DNA of 10,757 nt, taken from positions 1 to 10,757 of the forward strand of contig CAZGLK010000027.1 of assembly GCA_964526375.1 (NCBI GenBank). The letters run 5' to 3'. Under the pieces are notes generated by a model, which was given only the letters and a program-made list of their open reading frames with translations, did not search any database and was not told the origin of the DNA. The position numbers were made by a program, and so were the translations under genes. This DNA is from CAZGLK01 sp964526375 (GTDB taxonomy: Bacteria > Patescibacteriota > Minisyncoccia > JACQLN01). Positions within the stretch are counted from its first letter, which is position 1. The number at the start of each line of letters is the position of its first letter. Below, in pieces: positions 4,870-10,757 of the stretch.

Positions 4870-4891
4870 CTATACGCCGACGAACGCTGAC
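4853..4891. repeat. Four copies of ACGCNGAC across the pcm stop codon
   Basis: ACGCGGAC (4853-4860), ACGCTGAC (4863-4870), ACGCCGAC (4874-4881) and ACGCTGAC (4884-4891) recur at a 10-11 bp step. The array supplies the last codons of pcm and its TGA stop (4867-4869), and runs to within 11 bp of the mltG start. Confidence 0.8.
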
Positions 4892-4902
4892 AATGTTTAC
4901 AG

Positions 4903-5922
4903 ATGGCTAGAGTGATAAAATTCAAACAGCGGCAGATTTGGCTGATTGTATTTATCGGTCTTGTTTTTTATTTATGGTACCAGCTGGCCTGGCCGCAGTT
5001 TTTTGGTTCCAAACCCCGCTCGGTAACCGTTGAGCAGGGCGACTCTTCTTTAACAATCGCCAACAAGCTGAAATCGGTTGGAGCCATAAAGAATCGTCTG
5101 TTCTTTTTTGTGTCGGTGTGGTGGCACGACGGCTTGGATTTGTTGAAGGCCGGCCAATACGCTTTTGACGGCGGCTCCACCTTAGGCACGATAGTTAAAA
5201 AGCTGATCGGCGGCGATGTGAAGGTGGATGATATAGTGGTGTTGATTCCCGAAGGTTTTAACTTGCAAGAAGCGGGGGAGCGTATTCGCGCCGCCGGTTT
5301 TACCAAGGCCGGCGATGTTTACTTGGGAAGTTTCAAAGCCGCGGATTTTTATAAAGATTTCCCCTGGCTGGAAATGCCCACCAACAAAAAGGGCTCTTTG
5401 GAGGGTTTTATTTTCCCCGACACTTACCGCTTTGACCGGTCGGTTACGCCTTATCAGATCGTGGCCCGAGCGCTTAAAAATTTTGAAGTTAGAACCGCGC
5501 CTTTAAGAAATCAGCTCACGCTTAAAAACAGGGATTTCTATAAAATTTTAATAATGGCTTCCATTTTGGAAAAAGAGGTCCCGCACGAGGACATGCCTTT
5601 GGCGGCGGGGGTGTTGTGGAAAAGATTGGAGCTGGGCATGCCCATGCAAGCTGATGCCACTTTGGTTTACGCTTTGGGACGACCCATTAGACGATCCGAT
5701 ACCACTACTCTGGACTCGGCCTACAACACCTACCTCTACAAAGGCTTGCCGCCCACGCCCATCTCCAACCCCAGTATAGAGGCAATAAAAGCCGCGCTGG
5801 CGCCTCAAACCAGCAGCTATCTTTATTACTTAACGCGCGGCCACGACGGCCAGACGGTTTTTTCTAGAACTTTAGAGGAGCATAATCTGGCCAGAGCCAA
5901 ATATTTGCAGTTTGGTTACTAG
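4903..5922 (+). CDS. mltG: Endolytic murein transglycosylase MltG (YceG-like)
   Basis: A 339-aa membrane-anchored enzyme that cuts nascent peptidoglycan strands on the outer face of the inner membrane and thereby sets glycan length. A short basic N-terminus precedes one transmembrane helix (about 12-29). An N-terminal LysM-like region (VTVEQGDSSLTIANKL, 41-56) leads into the YceG catalytic domain: LEGFIFPDTY (166-175), ASILEKE (219-225) with the expected catalytic Glu at E223, MQADATLVYALG (248-259), and YNTYLYKGLPPTPISNP (274-290). The usual NPG is NPS here. It ends with the F-S-x-T-x-x-E-H-N segment (320-328). Length is normal. It begins 33 nt after pcm and has no evident Shine-Dalgarno. 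Confidence 0.94.
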   Translation: MARVIKFKQRQIWLIVFIGLVFYLWYQLAWPQFFGSKPRSVTVEQGDSSLTIANKLKSVGAIKNRLFFFVSVWWHDGLDLLKAGQYAFDGGSTLGTIVKKLIGGDVKVDDIVVLIPEGFNLQEAGERIRAAGFTKAGDVYLGSFKAADFYKDFPWLEMPTNKKGSLEGFIFPDTYRFDRSVTPYQIVARALKNFEVRTAPLRNQLTLKNRDFYKILIMASILEKEVPHEDMPLAAGVLWKRLELGMPMQADATLVYALGRPIRRSDTTTLDSAYNTYLYKGLPPTPISNPSIEAIKAALAPQTSSYLYYLTRGHDGQTVFSRTLEEHNLARAKYLQFGY

Positions 5923-5927
5923 CATCA

Positions 5928-5957
5928 TTGGACTTATACGGCTATAAGCTCTATAAT
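5928..5957 (+). promoter_or_regulatory. Probable promoter of the microprotein-glutaredoxin operon
   Basis: A perfect -10 TATAAT (5952-5957) lies 18 bp after a weak -35 TTGGAC (5928-5933). Transcription would start near 5964, about 5 nt before the ATG at 5969, so the mRNA would be nearly leaderless. It begins 6 bp after the mltG stop. Confidence 0.55.
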
Positions 5958-5968
5958 TGTATTGAATT

Positions 5969-6136
5969 ATGCAGTTAAGCGATGTCAAATTGAGAACTCT
6001 TTCCGAAATTACCCGTGATATGGGGCAGGTATTCTTTGCTTCCGTGTTTGTGGGGCCGCTGGTTTCAGTTGGAGAAATAAATTGGTTTATTGTGGTTGCC
6101 GGCTTACTGTCGTCTTTTCTTTTTTGGTTTTTTTAG
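5969..6136 (+). CDS. Small membrane protein, two helices (55 aa, possibly 64 aa by frameshift)
   Basis: Reads MQLSDVKLRTLSEITRDMGQ, then two hydrophobic segments (about 20-34 and 38-55), ending at TAG 6134-6136. The N-terminus is amphipathic and polar, the rest membrane-embedded. The last codons run through seven T (6128-6134). A -1 shift there would bypass the TAG and add LAYIYRRRV, giving a second helix capped by positive charges and a TGA (6160-6162) that overlaps the ATG of the next gene. So the gene is either truncated by a one-base change or read by slippage. I recognise the style of a small conserved membrane protein common in Patescibacteria, but no function. It is first in the operon after the promoter at 5928-5957. 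Confidence 0.72.
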   Translation: MQLSDVKLRTLSEITRDMGQVFFASVFVGPLVSVGEINWFIVVAGLLSSFLFWFF

Positions 6137-6158
6137 CTTATATCTATCGACGTAGAGT

Positions 6159-6260
6159 ATGACTGGTGTTTACGAAGCTTTAGCGAATCTTTATATAATT
6201 GGCGCTCTTCTCGCCATTGCTTTGGCGGTTGTGCTTTTGGCGGCTAAGAAACACGAATAA
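6159..6260 (+). CDS. 33-aa single-helix microprotein
   Basis: ATG 6159 to TAA 6258-6260. The polar start MTGVYEALANLY leads into one hydrophobic helix (about 13-28) and ends AAKKHE, with a positively charged C-terminal cap, so the C-terminus is probably cytoplasmic. No homologue is recognised. Evidence for translation is the clean helix-plus-cap design and the ATGA overlap with the -1 frame stop of the upstream gene. It is followed after 4 nt by another microprotein of the same design. Confidence 0.55.
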   Translation: MTGVYEALANLYIIGALLAIALAVVLLAAKKHE

Positions 6261-6264
6261 GATT

Positions 6265-6348
6265 ATGATTAAAATTTACGTACTTTGGACCCTTTTGGCT
6301 ATAGCTTTAGTTTTGGTGATTTTGGTGGCCAGAAAATATAATGATTAA
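6265..6348 (+). CDS. 27-aa single-helix microprotein
   Basis: ATG 6265 to TAA 6346-6348. MIKIYVLW leads into a hydrophobic helix (about 5-22) and a basic tail (VARKYND). Its stop overlaps the glutaredoxin start by 8 nt (ATGATTAA), pointing to translational coupling. It resembles its upstream neighbour in architecture but not clearly in sequence. Its first 11 bases (ATGATTAAAAT) are repeated exactly at the glutaredoxin start. Function unknown. Confidence 0.55.
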   Translation: MIKIYVLWTLLAIALVLVILVARKYND

Positions 6349-6586
6349 AATCACGAAGGTGAAGATTTATACCACCCCAACCTGCGCGTTTTGTCATGCA
6401 GAAAAGGAATTTCTAAAGGAGCACAATATTACTTTTGAAGAGTTTGATGTGGCTTCCAATGCCTCGGCTCGTGAGGAGATGATTCAAAAGACTGGCCAAA
6501 TGGGCGTGCCGGTTAGTGATATTGATGGTACAATTGTAGTAGGGTTTGACAAAACAAAGTTGGGTCAATTGTTAGGAATTAGTTAA
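6341..6586 (+). CDS. Glutaredoxin/NrdH-like thiol oxidoreductase
   Basis: An 81-aa thioredoxin-fold protein. Strand VKIYTTPTC leads to the redox centre C15-A-F-C18; the cis-proline segment is GVPV (55-58, P57), and VVGFDKTKL (66-74) matches the glutaredoxin C-terminal element. The size is normal. It should reduce disulfides in the cytoplasm, fed either by a low-molecular-weight thiol or, like NrdH, directly by a thioredoxin reductase; the flavoprotein gene at 9819-10739 is a possible partner, though this is inference. The start at 6341 overlaps the preceding microprotein; GTG 6359 would also yield a complete fold. A palindromic repeat begins 2 nt after its stop. Confidence 0.9.
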   Translation: MIKITKVKIYTTPTCAFCHAEKEFLKEHNITFEEFDVASNASAREEMIQKTGQMGVPVSDIDGTIVVGFDKTKLGQLLGIS

Positions 6587-6588
6587 TG

Positions 6589-6669
6589 CGATGCTAATAA
6601 TGCGAATTCATCCGAATGATGCGAATGGTTTATTTGTATAATTCGTATGACGTTTGTAGATTGGTATCA
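6589..6669. repeat. 82-bp-type palindromic repeat, copy 2
   Basis: It aligns with 2855-2936: CGATGCTAAT at the left end, then AATGCGAATTCATCCGAATG, ATGCGAAT, and TTGTATAATTCGTATG, ending with ATTGGTATCA, a decayed match to the inverted left end. As in copy 1, it starts 2 nt after a TAA stop. It overlaps the first possible start (6647) of the downstream FIST gene, which argues against that start. Confidence 0.75.
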
Positions 6670-6676
6670 CATCTAT

Positions 6677-7861
6677 ATGATTAAAGCAGGGGTAGGCATG
6701 AGCCAAAATTTAGCGGATCATAAGCAATCTGCCATCGGCGCGGGCCGAGAGGCTTTAAACAAACTGGCCGGTCTAGAGCCGGAAATCGTTTTTGCTTTTG
6801 CGTCAATAAAATACAATCAAGAGGAGGTTTTGGCGGGATTGAGCAGCGTTTTTCCAGATACCATCATTGTAGGGGGTAGTGCTGCCGGTGAGATTACCTC
6901 TTGGACAACTGCGTTTGATGCGGTTAATGTGATGGCGATTGCCTCGGATCAGATTAGATTTGCCGTGGGTCTGGGAACGGGGGTGGCGAGTGATAGTTTT
7001 AAGGCCGGAGTAATGGCCGCGCAAGACGTTATTAAAAATAACGGTGGATCAAAACCCGATCTTTTTATCATGTTGCCTGATGGTATGACTGGTAACGGGG
7101 CTGATATTGTGGAGGGCGCTAAGTCGGTCTTAGGCGGCAACTTCCCGATCATCGGAGGTTCATTGGGTGATGATTATCTTTTTAAAAAAACATATGAATA
7201 TTATAACGGTCAAATCTTAAGTGACAGCCTGGTTGGTGTTGGAGTTTCGGGGAATTTTGCTTATGGCTTTGGGATTAGGCATGGCTGGGACCCAGTGGGG
7301 TTGTCGCTAAAAGTGACTAAAGCCGAAGGGGTTTGGCTCAAAGAGATTGATAATAAACCGGCTCTTAAGGTCTATGAAGATTATTTTGGTAAAGATTCGG
7401 CTGAATTAGTTAAGGAGCCTTTGGCGCGAATGGCCTATACCTATCCTTTGGGTATGGCGGTGGAGGGAAGTGACGAGATGCTTATTCGTGATCCAGTGGT
7501 GGCTAATGAAAAAGGAGAGATCTCTATGGCGGCAATCATTCCGGAAGGCGCTACCATCCGGTTAATGATTGGAGATAGAGACAAAGCCGTAAAGGCCGCC
7601 CAGACCGCGGCTGAAATTGCCTTGTCACAACTAGAGGGTCGGCCGCCCAGATTCATACTTATGTTTAACTGCATGGCTCGAAATAAACTGCTGGGGGTGC
7701 GTTGTAACGAAGAAAACCAAACAGTTCAAAATGCAATTGGCCAGGATGTGCCCATGATGGGATTTTATACCTATGGCGAGCAAGGTCCGCTTTTAGGCAA
7801 AAAAGGCACGCCGGCTTATTTTCACAATGAGACCATGACCTTGTTAGTGGTGGGTGAATAA
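6677..7861 (+). CDS. FIST-domain sensor protein (FIST_N plus FIST_C)
   Basis: A 394-aa soluble protein with the FIST N and C domains, proposed in the literature to sense small ligands, perhaps amino acids, in signal transduction. Visible family elements are the start MIKAGVGMSQ (1-10), GGSAAGEI (66-73), LPDGMTGN (133-140), PIIGGSLGDD (157-166), the H-G-W (202-204) that opens FIST_C, FNCMARNKLLG (330-340), GFYTYGEQGP (362-371) and the final HNETMT (383-388). ATG 6677 was chosen because the family starts K-A-G-V-G; upstream in-frame ATG 6647 lies within a repeat, and M8 (6698) would cut the first strand. No transmembrane segment. It is followed after 56 nt by a histidine kinase and then a receiver protein, so it probably provides or modulates their input. 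Confidence 0.9.
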   Translation: MIKAGVGMSQNLADHKQSAIGAGREALNKLAGLEPEIVFAFASIKYNQEEVLAGLSSVFPDTIIVGGSAAGEITSWTTAFDAVNVMAIASDQIRFAVGLGTGVASDSFKAGVMAAQDVIKNNGGSKPDLFIMLPDGMTGNGADIVEGAKSVLGGNFPIIGGSLGDDYLFKKTYEYYNGQILSDSLVGVGVSGNFAYGFGIRHGWDPVGLSLKVTKAEGVWLKEIDNKPALKVYEDYFGKDSAELVKEPLARMAYTYPLGMAVEGSDEMLIRDPVVANEKGEISMAAIIPEGATIRLMIGDRDKAVKAAQTAAEIALSQLEGRPPRFILMFNCMARNKLLGVRCNEENQTVQNAIGQDVPMMGFYTYGEQGPLLGKKGTPAYFHNETMTLLVVGE

Positions 7862-7917
7862 GAATCTGTTGGTGGGGTGTGTGTTGAGGCTTAGATAAGG
7901 CCGAGCCTTGCTGAAAA

Positions 7918-8973
7918 ATGAAATTAATTTTTTTAGCAACTTTAGTGCTTGAGCTGACATTGGCGGTCAATGTTTTAGCGCTTGATAAATCGCCGGCTCA
8001 CGGTGGGCCGGTCCAGGGGGTTGATGGTGTCGCGGCTAGCTTAATTCGGTATCTACAGGATAGCGGGCTTCGTGGCCAGCACATGATTCTTTTTGGGGTA
8101 AGTTTGTTGCTGGTGGTTGTTTTTGGTGCTTTCTTGTTTTTAGCCAAGAATCGTCAGTTGCGACGTATCGAAAATCTTCAGCGGCAACAAATTGCAGAAT
8201 TGGATCGTACCTCCAGAACATTAGTGCGGCGAGATTTTGAGTTGTCCCAGACTTTAGAAGCCTTGCGGCTAATGGATGAGTCCAAGAGTCATTTTGTGGC
8301 AGTGGCGGCCCATCAGTTGCGTACCCCCCTTTCGGCAATTAAATGGACTTTGAAGTTGCTTTTAGATGAAGACCTGGGCGCAATTAGCCCCAATCAACGA
8401 GAGTATATTTCTTCGGCTTACCAGACTAATGAACGGATGATTCGTTTAATTAATGATCTTTTGGATGTGGCGCGGATTGAGGGCGGCCGGTTTGAGTTTG
8501 TGTTTTTGGCGCAAGACCTAGCTAGTTTGATTGAGGAGGTGGTCTTGTCGTTTAAGATATCGGCCCAAAATAGAAATATTAATTTAACTTTTACCAAACC
8601 GCCTCGCCCTCTTTCGCCGGTAGTAATTGACACAGAGAACATACGAACGGTTTTGGAAAATCTGCTGGAAAATGCCATAGAATACACTCCAAGCGGCGGT
8701 CGAGTGGCTGCAGAATTAAGGGAGGAAGGCGGCTTTTTGAGAGTCGCTATTACGGATAGTGGCATCGGGATTGGCCCGGAAGATCAAAGTCAGCTTTTTA
8801 ATAAATTTTACCGTTCGGGTTCGGCGGTCAAGATGTTTCCCAATGGCACTGGTTTGGGACTGTATATTTGCAGGGAAATTATTCTTAGACACGGCGGCAG
8901 CATTGAGGTAAAATCAGAAGTAGGCCAAGGTAGCACCTTTAGTTTTACTTTGCCTAGGAAAAATTTACAATGA
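7918..8973 (+). CDS. Membrane sensor histidine kinase
   Basis: A 351-aa kinase. An N-terminal hydrophobic segment (1-21, signal-like, VLA at 19-21) is followed by about 33 external residues with no recognisable sensor domain, one transmembrane helix (56-76), a coiled-coil linker (78-120), HisKA with the phospho-acceptor H132 in AHQLRTPLSAIKW (131-143), and HATPase_c: N box ENLLENAIEYT (247-257), G1 DSGIGI (280-285), F box FNKFY (294-298), G2 GTGLGL (310-315). All catalytic elements are intact. It should autophosphorylate at H132 and pass phosphate to the two-receiver protein encoded 46 nt downstream. With so little extracellular sequence, input probably comes through the membrane, the linker or a partner such as the FIST protein; that is inferred. 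Confidence 0.94.
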   Translation: MKLIFLATLVLELTLAVNVLALDKSPAHGGPVQGVDGVAASLIRYLQDSGLRGQHMILFGVSLLLVVVFGAFLFLAKNRQLRRIENLQRQQIAELDRTSRTLVRRDFELSQTLEALRLMDESKSHFVAVAAHQLRTPLSAIKWTLKLLLDEDLGAISPNQREYISSAYQTNERMIRLINDLLDVARIEGGRFEFVFLAQDLASLIEEVVLSFKISAQNRNINLTFTKPPRPLSPVVIDTENIRTVLENLLENAIEYTPSGGRVAAELREEGGFLRVAITDSGIGIGPEDQSQLFNKFYRSGSAVKMFPNGTGLGLYICREIILRHGGSIEVKSEVGQGSTFSFTLPRKNLQ

Positions 8974-8984
8974 AATTGAATATA

Positions 8985-9015
8985 TTAGTTTCAAGTTATT
9001 AGTTCTTAAAACTAA
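8985..9015. repeat. Inverted repeat just before the response regulator start
   Basis: TTAGTTTCAAG (8985-8995) pairs with CTTAAAACTAA (9005-9015) around a 9-nt loop, with one mismatch in 11 bp. It ends 4 nt before the ATG at 9020 and could hide the start site in mRNA. Its outer arms resemble the palindrome at 4211-4238 (TAGTTTCA), which also precedes a start codon. Confidence 0.7.
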
Positions 9016-9019
9016 ATTC

Positions 9020-9826
9020 ATGCCCAGAATACTTATTGTAGAGGATGATCCCATTTTACTAGATGCCCTTAAGCTTAAATTAACCAAAGCGGGTTACGAG
9101 GTTTTAACTGCCAGAGATGGCCAAGAGGCACTGGAAAAAATTAAAACCAAGCCGGATGCAATTTGTTTGGATATTTTGCTGCCCGAAAAATCAGGCATTG
9201 AGGTTATGGAAGAAATTCAGCATGACCCGGAGTCAAAATCCATACCCATTATTATTGTTTCTAATTCTGGTCAAAAAGTTGAGATTGAAACGGCCATGAA
9301 GCTGGGTGCTAAAGATGTTTTGATTAAAGCCAATTTTACTCCTCAAGATGTGCTGGATAAACTGGCTAAATACGTCCCAGCGAGGGCTGTTGTGGCCGGG
9401 GGTGAGGAAGGTTCAGGCGCCTCGCCTACTTCCTTGGAGGCAGTTCTGGCGGTTGAGTCTAGCGGAGCAATACTGGTGGTAGAAGACGATCCTTTTTTAT
9501 GCAAACTTCTAATTGAAAAATTAGCCAAGGAGGGTTTTAATGTAGCCGAGGCAACTTCTGGCAAAGAGGCTCTAGATTATCTACAAACTAAAAATCCGTC
9601 TTTGGTGTTGTTGGACTTAATGCTGGCTGGAGAGATTGATGGTTTCGGGGTACTGGCCGAAATAAAGAAAGGGGCGGCCTTACAAGCTATCCCCGTGATT
9701 GTACTAAGCAACTTGGGAGATAAGGAGAATATTGAGCGAGCTATGTCGCTGGGAGCAAAGGATTATCTTATTAAAGCCCATTTTGTTTTGGATGAGATTA
9801 TAGCTAAGATCCGCAAATATGTATGA
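9020..9826 (+). CDS. Tandem-receiver (REC-REC) response regulator without output domain
   Basis: A 268-aa protein of two CheY-like receivers joined by a Gly/Ser/Ala-rich linker (about 121-148). REC1: acidic pocket E8-D9-D10, phospho-acceptor D51 (CLDILLP), S81, K103. REC2: E155-D156-D157, phospho-acceptor D199 (LLDLML), S230, K252. All key positions are present in both, so both can probably be phosphorylated. No DNA-binding, enzymatic or HPt domain follows, and the protein ends at the last receiver helix (IRKYV). It therefore acts by binding partners, as a phosphate sink, or as an intermediate in a relay. Expected donor: the kinase just upstream. The stop overlaps the next start by 8 nt. Confidence 0.94.
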   Translation: MPRILIVEDDPILLDALKLKLTKAGYEVLTARDGQEALEKIKTKPDAICLDILLPEKSGIEVMEEIQHDPESKSIPIIIVSNSGQKVEIETAMKLGAKDVLIKANFTPQDVLDKLAKYVPARAVVAGGEEGSGASPTSLEAVLAVESSGAILVVEDDPFLCKLLIEKLAKEGFNVAEATSGKEALDYLQTKNPSLVLLDLMLAGEIDGFGVLAEIKKGAALQAIPVIVLSNLGDKENIERAMSLGAKDYLIKAHFVLDEIIAKIRKYV

Positions 9827-10739
9827 TTTGGTCATTGTAGGTGCTTCAGCGGCCGGTCTGTCTGCTTCCGTCTATGCGGCTCGGCGGCGGCTTAATTTTA
9901 AGATAATAACCGGCGACATCGGCGGCGAGGTGGCCACTTCGGGCGAAATTGAAAATTGGCCGGGAGTGATTCATACCACTGGCATTGAATTGGCTGACCA
10001 ATTTAAGGCGCATGCTCTAACCAACAAAGTGGTTATTGAGGAGGGTAAATGGGTGAAACAGTTGGCCCGCGAGGGCAATTTTTTTGTGGTCAGCGGCAAT
10101 AGCGCCGACGGCTCCAGTTTTCAAGATAAAGCCAAGGTGGTCTTGATAAGCACTGGCGTGCACCCGCGCGAGCTTAATGTGCCGGGCGAGAAAGAATTTC
10201 GCAACAAGGGTTTGTCTTACTGCACGGTCTGCGATGGGCCTTTGTTTGCCGGGCAGATAGTGGCAACCATCGGCGGTGGTAACTCGGTTTTGGAATCGGC
10301 CATAATGCTGGCGGGTATCGCCAGCAAGGTTTATGTGGTAAATAAAAACCCAAAGTTTAAGGGCGAGCAGGTGCTGATTGATAAAGTAAGTGGTCTCGCT
10401 AATGTGGAGATAATTTACGAGGCCATGACTCAATCTATCTTGGGAGATAAATTTGTAAAAGCTTTGGAGTATCGGGATAAGTCCGGCCAGGTCCGTAAAC
10501 TGGAGGTGGGCGGGGTATTTGTTCATATTGGGCAAACCCCCAACAGTTCTTTTGTGGAGGGGGTTGAACTTAATGAATTTAAGGAAATTAAAGTTGACTT
10601 GGTTGGCCGCACCAATATGCCGGGTTTATTTGCCGCCGGCGATGTTACCAACATGCCCCATAAGCAAATTGTTATTGCCGCCGGGCAAGGAGTGGCGGCA
10701 GTGCTAACGGCGGTGGAGTATCTAAATAGAAATCATTGA
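9819..10739 (+). CDS. Thioredoxin-reductase-like FAD/NAD(P)-dependent oxidoreductase
   Basis: A 306-aa flavoprotein of the TrxR/AhpF C-terminal type, length normal. FAD is bound by GASAAG (8-13), the IENWPG segment (44-49), the S-T-G-V loop (111-114) and GLFAAGDVTNMPHKQIVIAA (269-288). The redox pair is C135-T-V-C138-D-G. The nicotinamide site has IGGGNSVLES (151-160). The segment that in E. coli TrxR is HRRxxFRA, which holds the NADPH 2'-phosphate, reads NKNPKFKG here (175-182), so the usual arginines are missing and cofactor preference may differ. Candidate electron acceptors include the glutaredoxin at 6341-6586 or a thioredoxin outside the window. Its start ATGTATGA overlaps the response-regulator stop by 8 nt, so the two are translated together. 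Confidence 0.92.
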   Translation: MYDLVIVGASAAGLSASVYAARRRLNFKIITGDIGGEVATSGEIENWPGVIHTTGIELADQFKAHALTNKVVIEEGKWVKQLAREGNFFVVSGNSADGSSFQDKAKVVLISTGVHPRELNVPGEKEFRNKGLSYCTVCDGPLFAGQIVATIGGGNSVLESAIMLAGIASKVYVVNKNPKFKGEQVLIDKVSGLANVEIIYEAMTQSILGDKFVKALEYRDKSGQVRKLEVGGVFVHIGQTPNSSFVEGVELNEFKEIKVDLVGRTNMPGLFAAGDVTNMPHKQIVIAAGQGVAAVLTAVEYLNRNH

Positions 10740-10757
10740 TATTTTGCCAAAAAATCC

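Noticed and set aside
6647..6676. Upstream ATG 6647 for the FIST protein
   Set aside because: It falls in the palindromic repeat, and the ten added residues do not fit the family start K-A-G-V-G.
10017..10535. 172-aa minus-strand frame within the reductase gene
   Set aside because: It is antisense to intact, motif-rich flavoprotein sequence and has no start signals or recognised motif.

Overview
The window looks like chromosomal DNA of a small-genome bacterium, most likely a member of the Candidate Phyla Radiation (Patescibacteria, Parcubacteria-like). This is inferred from the protein style (a VTT-like protein with an SPLPDEVG segment, AHQLRTPLSAIKW-type kinase, MetRS-beta-like tRNA-binding protein, a short L33), from microproteins with overlapping starts, from mostly absent Shine-Dalgarno sequences, and from many palindromic intergenic repeats. 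TGA acts as a normal stop throughout, so this is not a recoded (code 25) lineage. No rRNA, IS transposase or CRISPR array was seen.

Layout, left to right. (1) 1-540: a tandem array of a 71-bp two-hairpin repeat, then tRNA-Tyr(GTA). (2) 545-1787: an HXXEE-family membrane protein, a hairpin-rich intergenic stretch, and a MetRS-beta/Trbp111-like tRNA-binding protein. (3) 1839-2118, minus strand: an isolated 65-aa gene with its own promoter, strong Shine-Dalgarno and terminator. (4) 2155-3605: a diverged copy of the 71-bp repeat, tRNA-Thr(TGT), a membrane-anchored hypothetical protein, an 82-bp palindromic repeat, rpmG (ribosomal protein L33), tRNA-Trp(CCA), and a nucleoside 2-deoxyribosyltransferase-like gene. 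Two of these coding regions start 1-5 nt after the mature 3' end of a tRNA. (5) 3602-5922: a VTT/DedA-like membrane protein, Pcm (protein-L-isoaspartate methyltransferase) and MltG (endolytic murein transglycosylase). (6) 5928-6586: a promoter, three very small membrane proteins (one probably frameshifted at a T7 run) and a glutaredoxin. (7) 6589-10739: a second copy of the 82-bp repeat, then a FIST sensor protein, a membrane histidine kinase, a tandem-receiver response regulator with no output domain, and a thioredoxin-reductase-like flavoprotein that overlaps the regulator by 8 nt.

How the genes may work together: the right third reads as a signalling cassette (ligand sensor, kinase, two-receiver regulator) joined to redox enzymes (reductase, with a glutaredoxin a few hundred bases upstream). 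The left and middle parts are housekeeping translation and envelope genes separated by repeat families. All strand, spacing and motif statements come from reading the sequence; family names come from recognised motifs and were not checked by database search.
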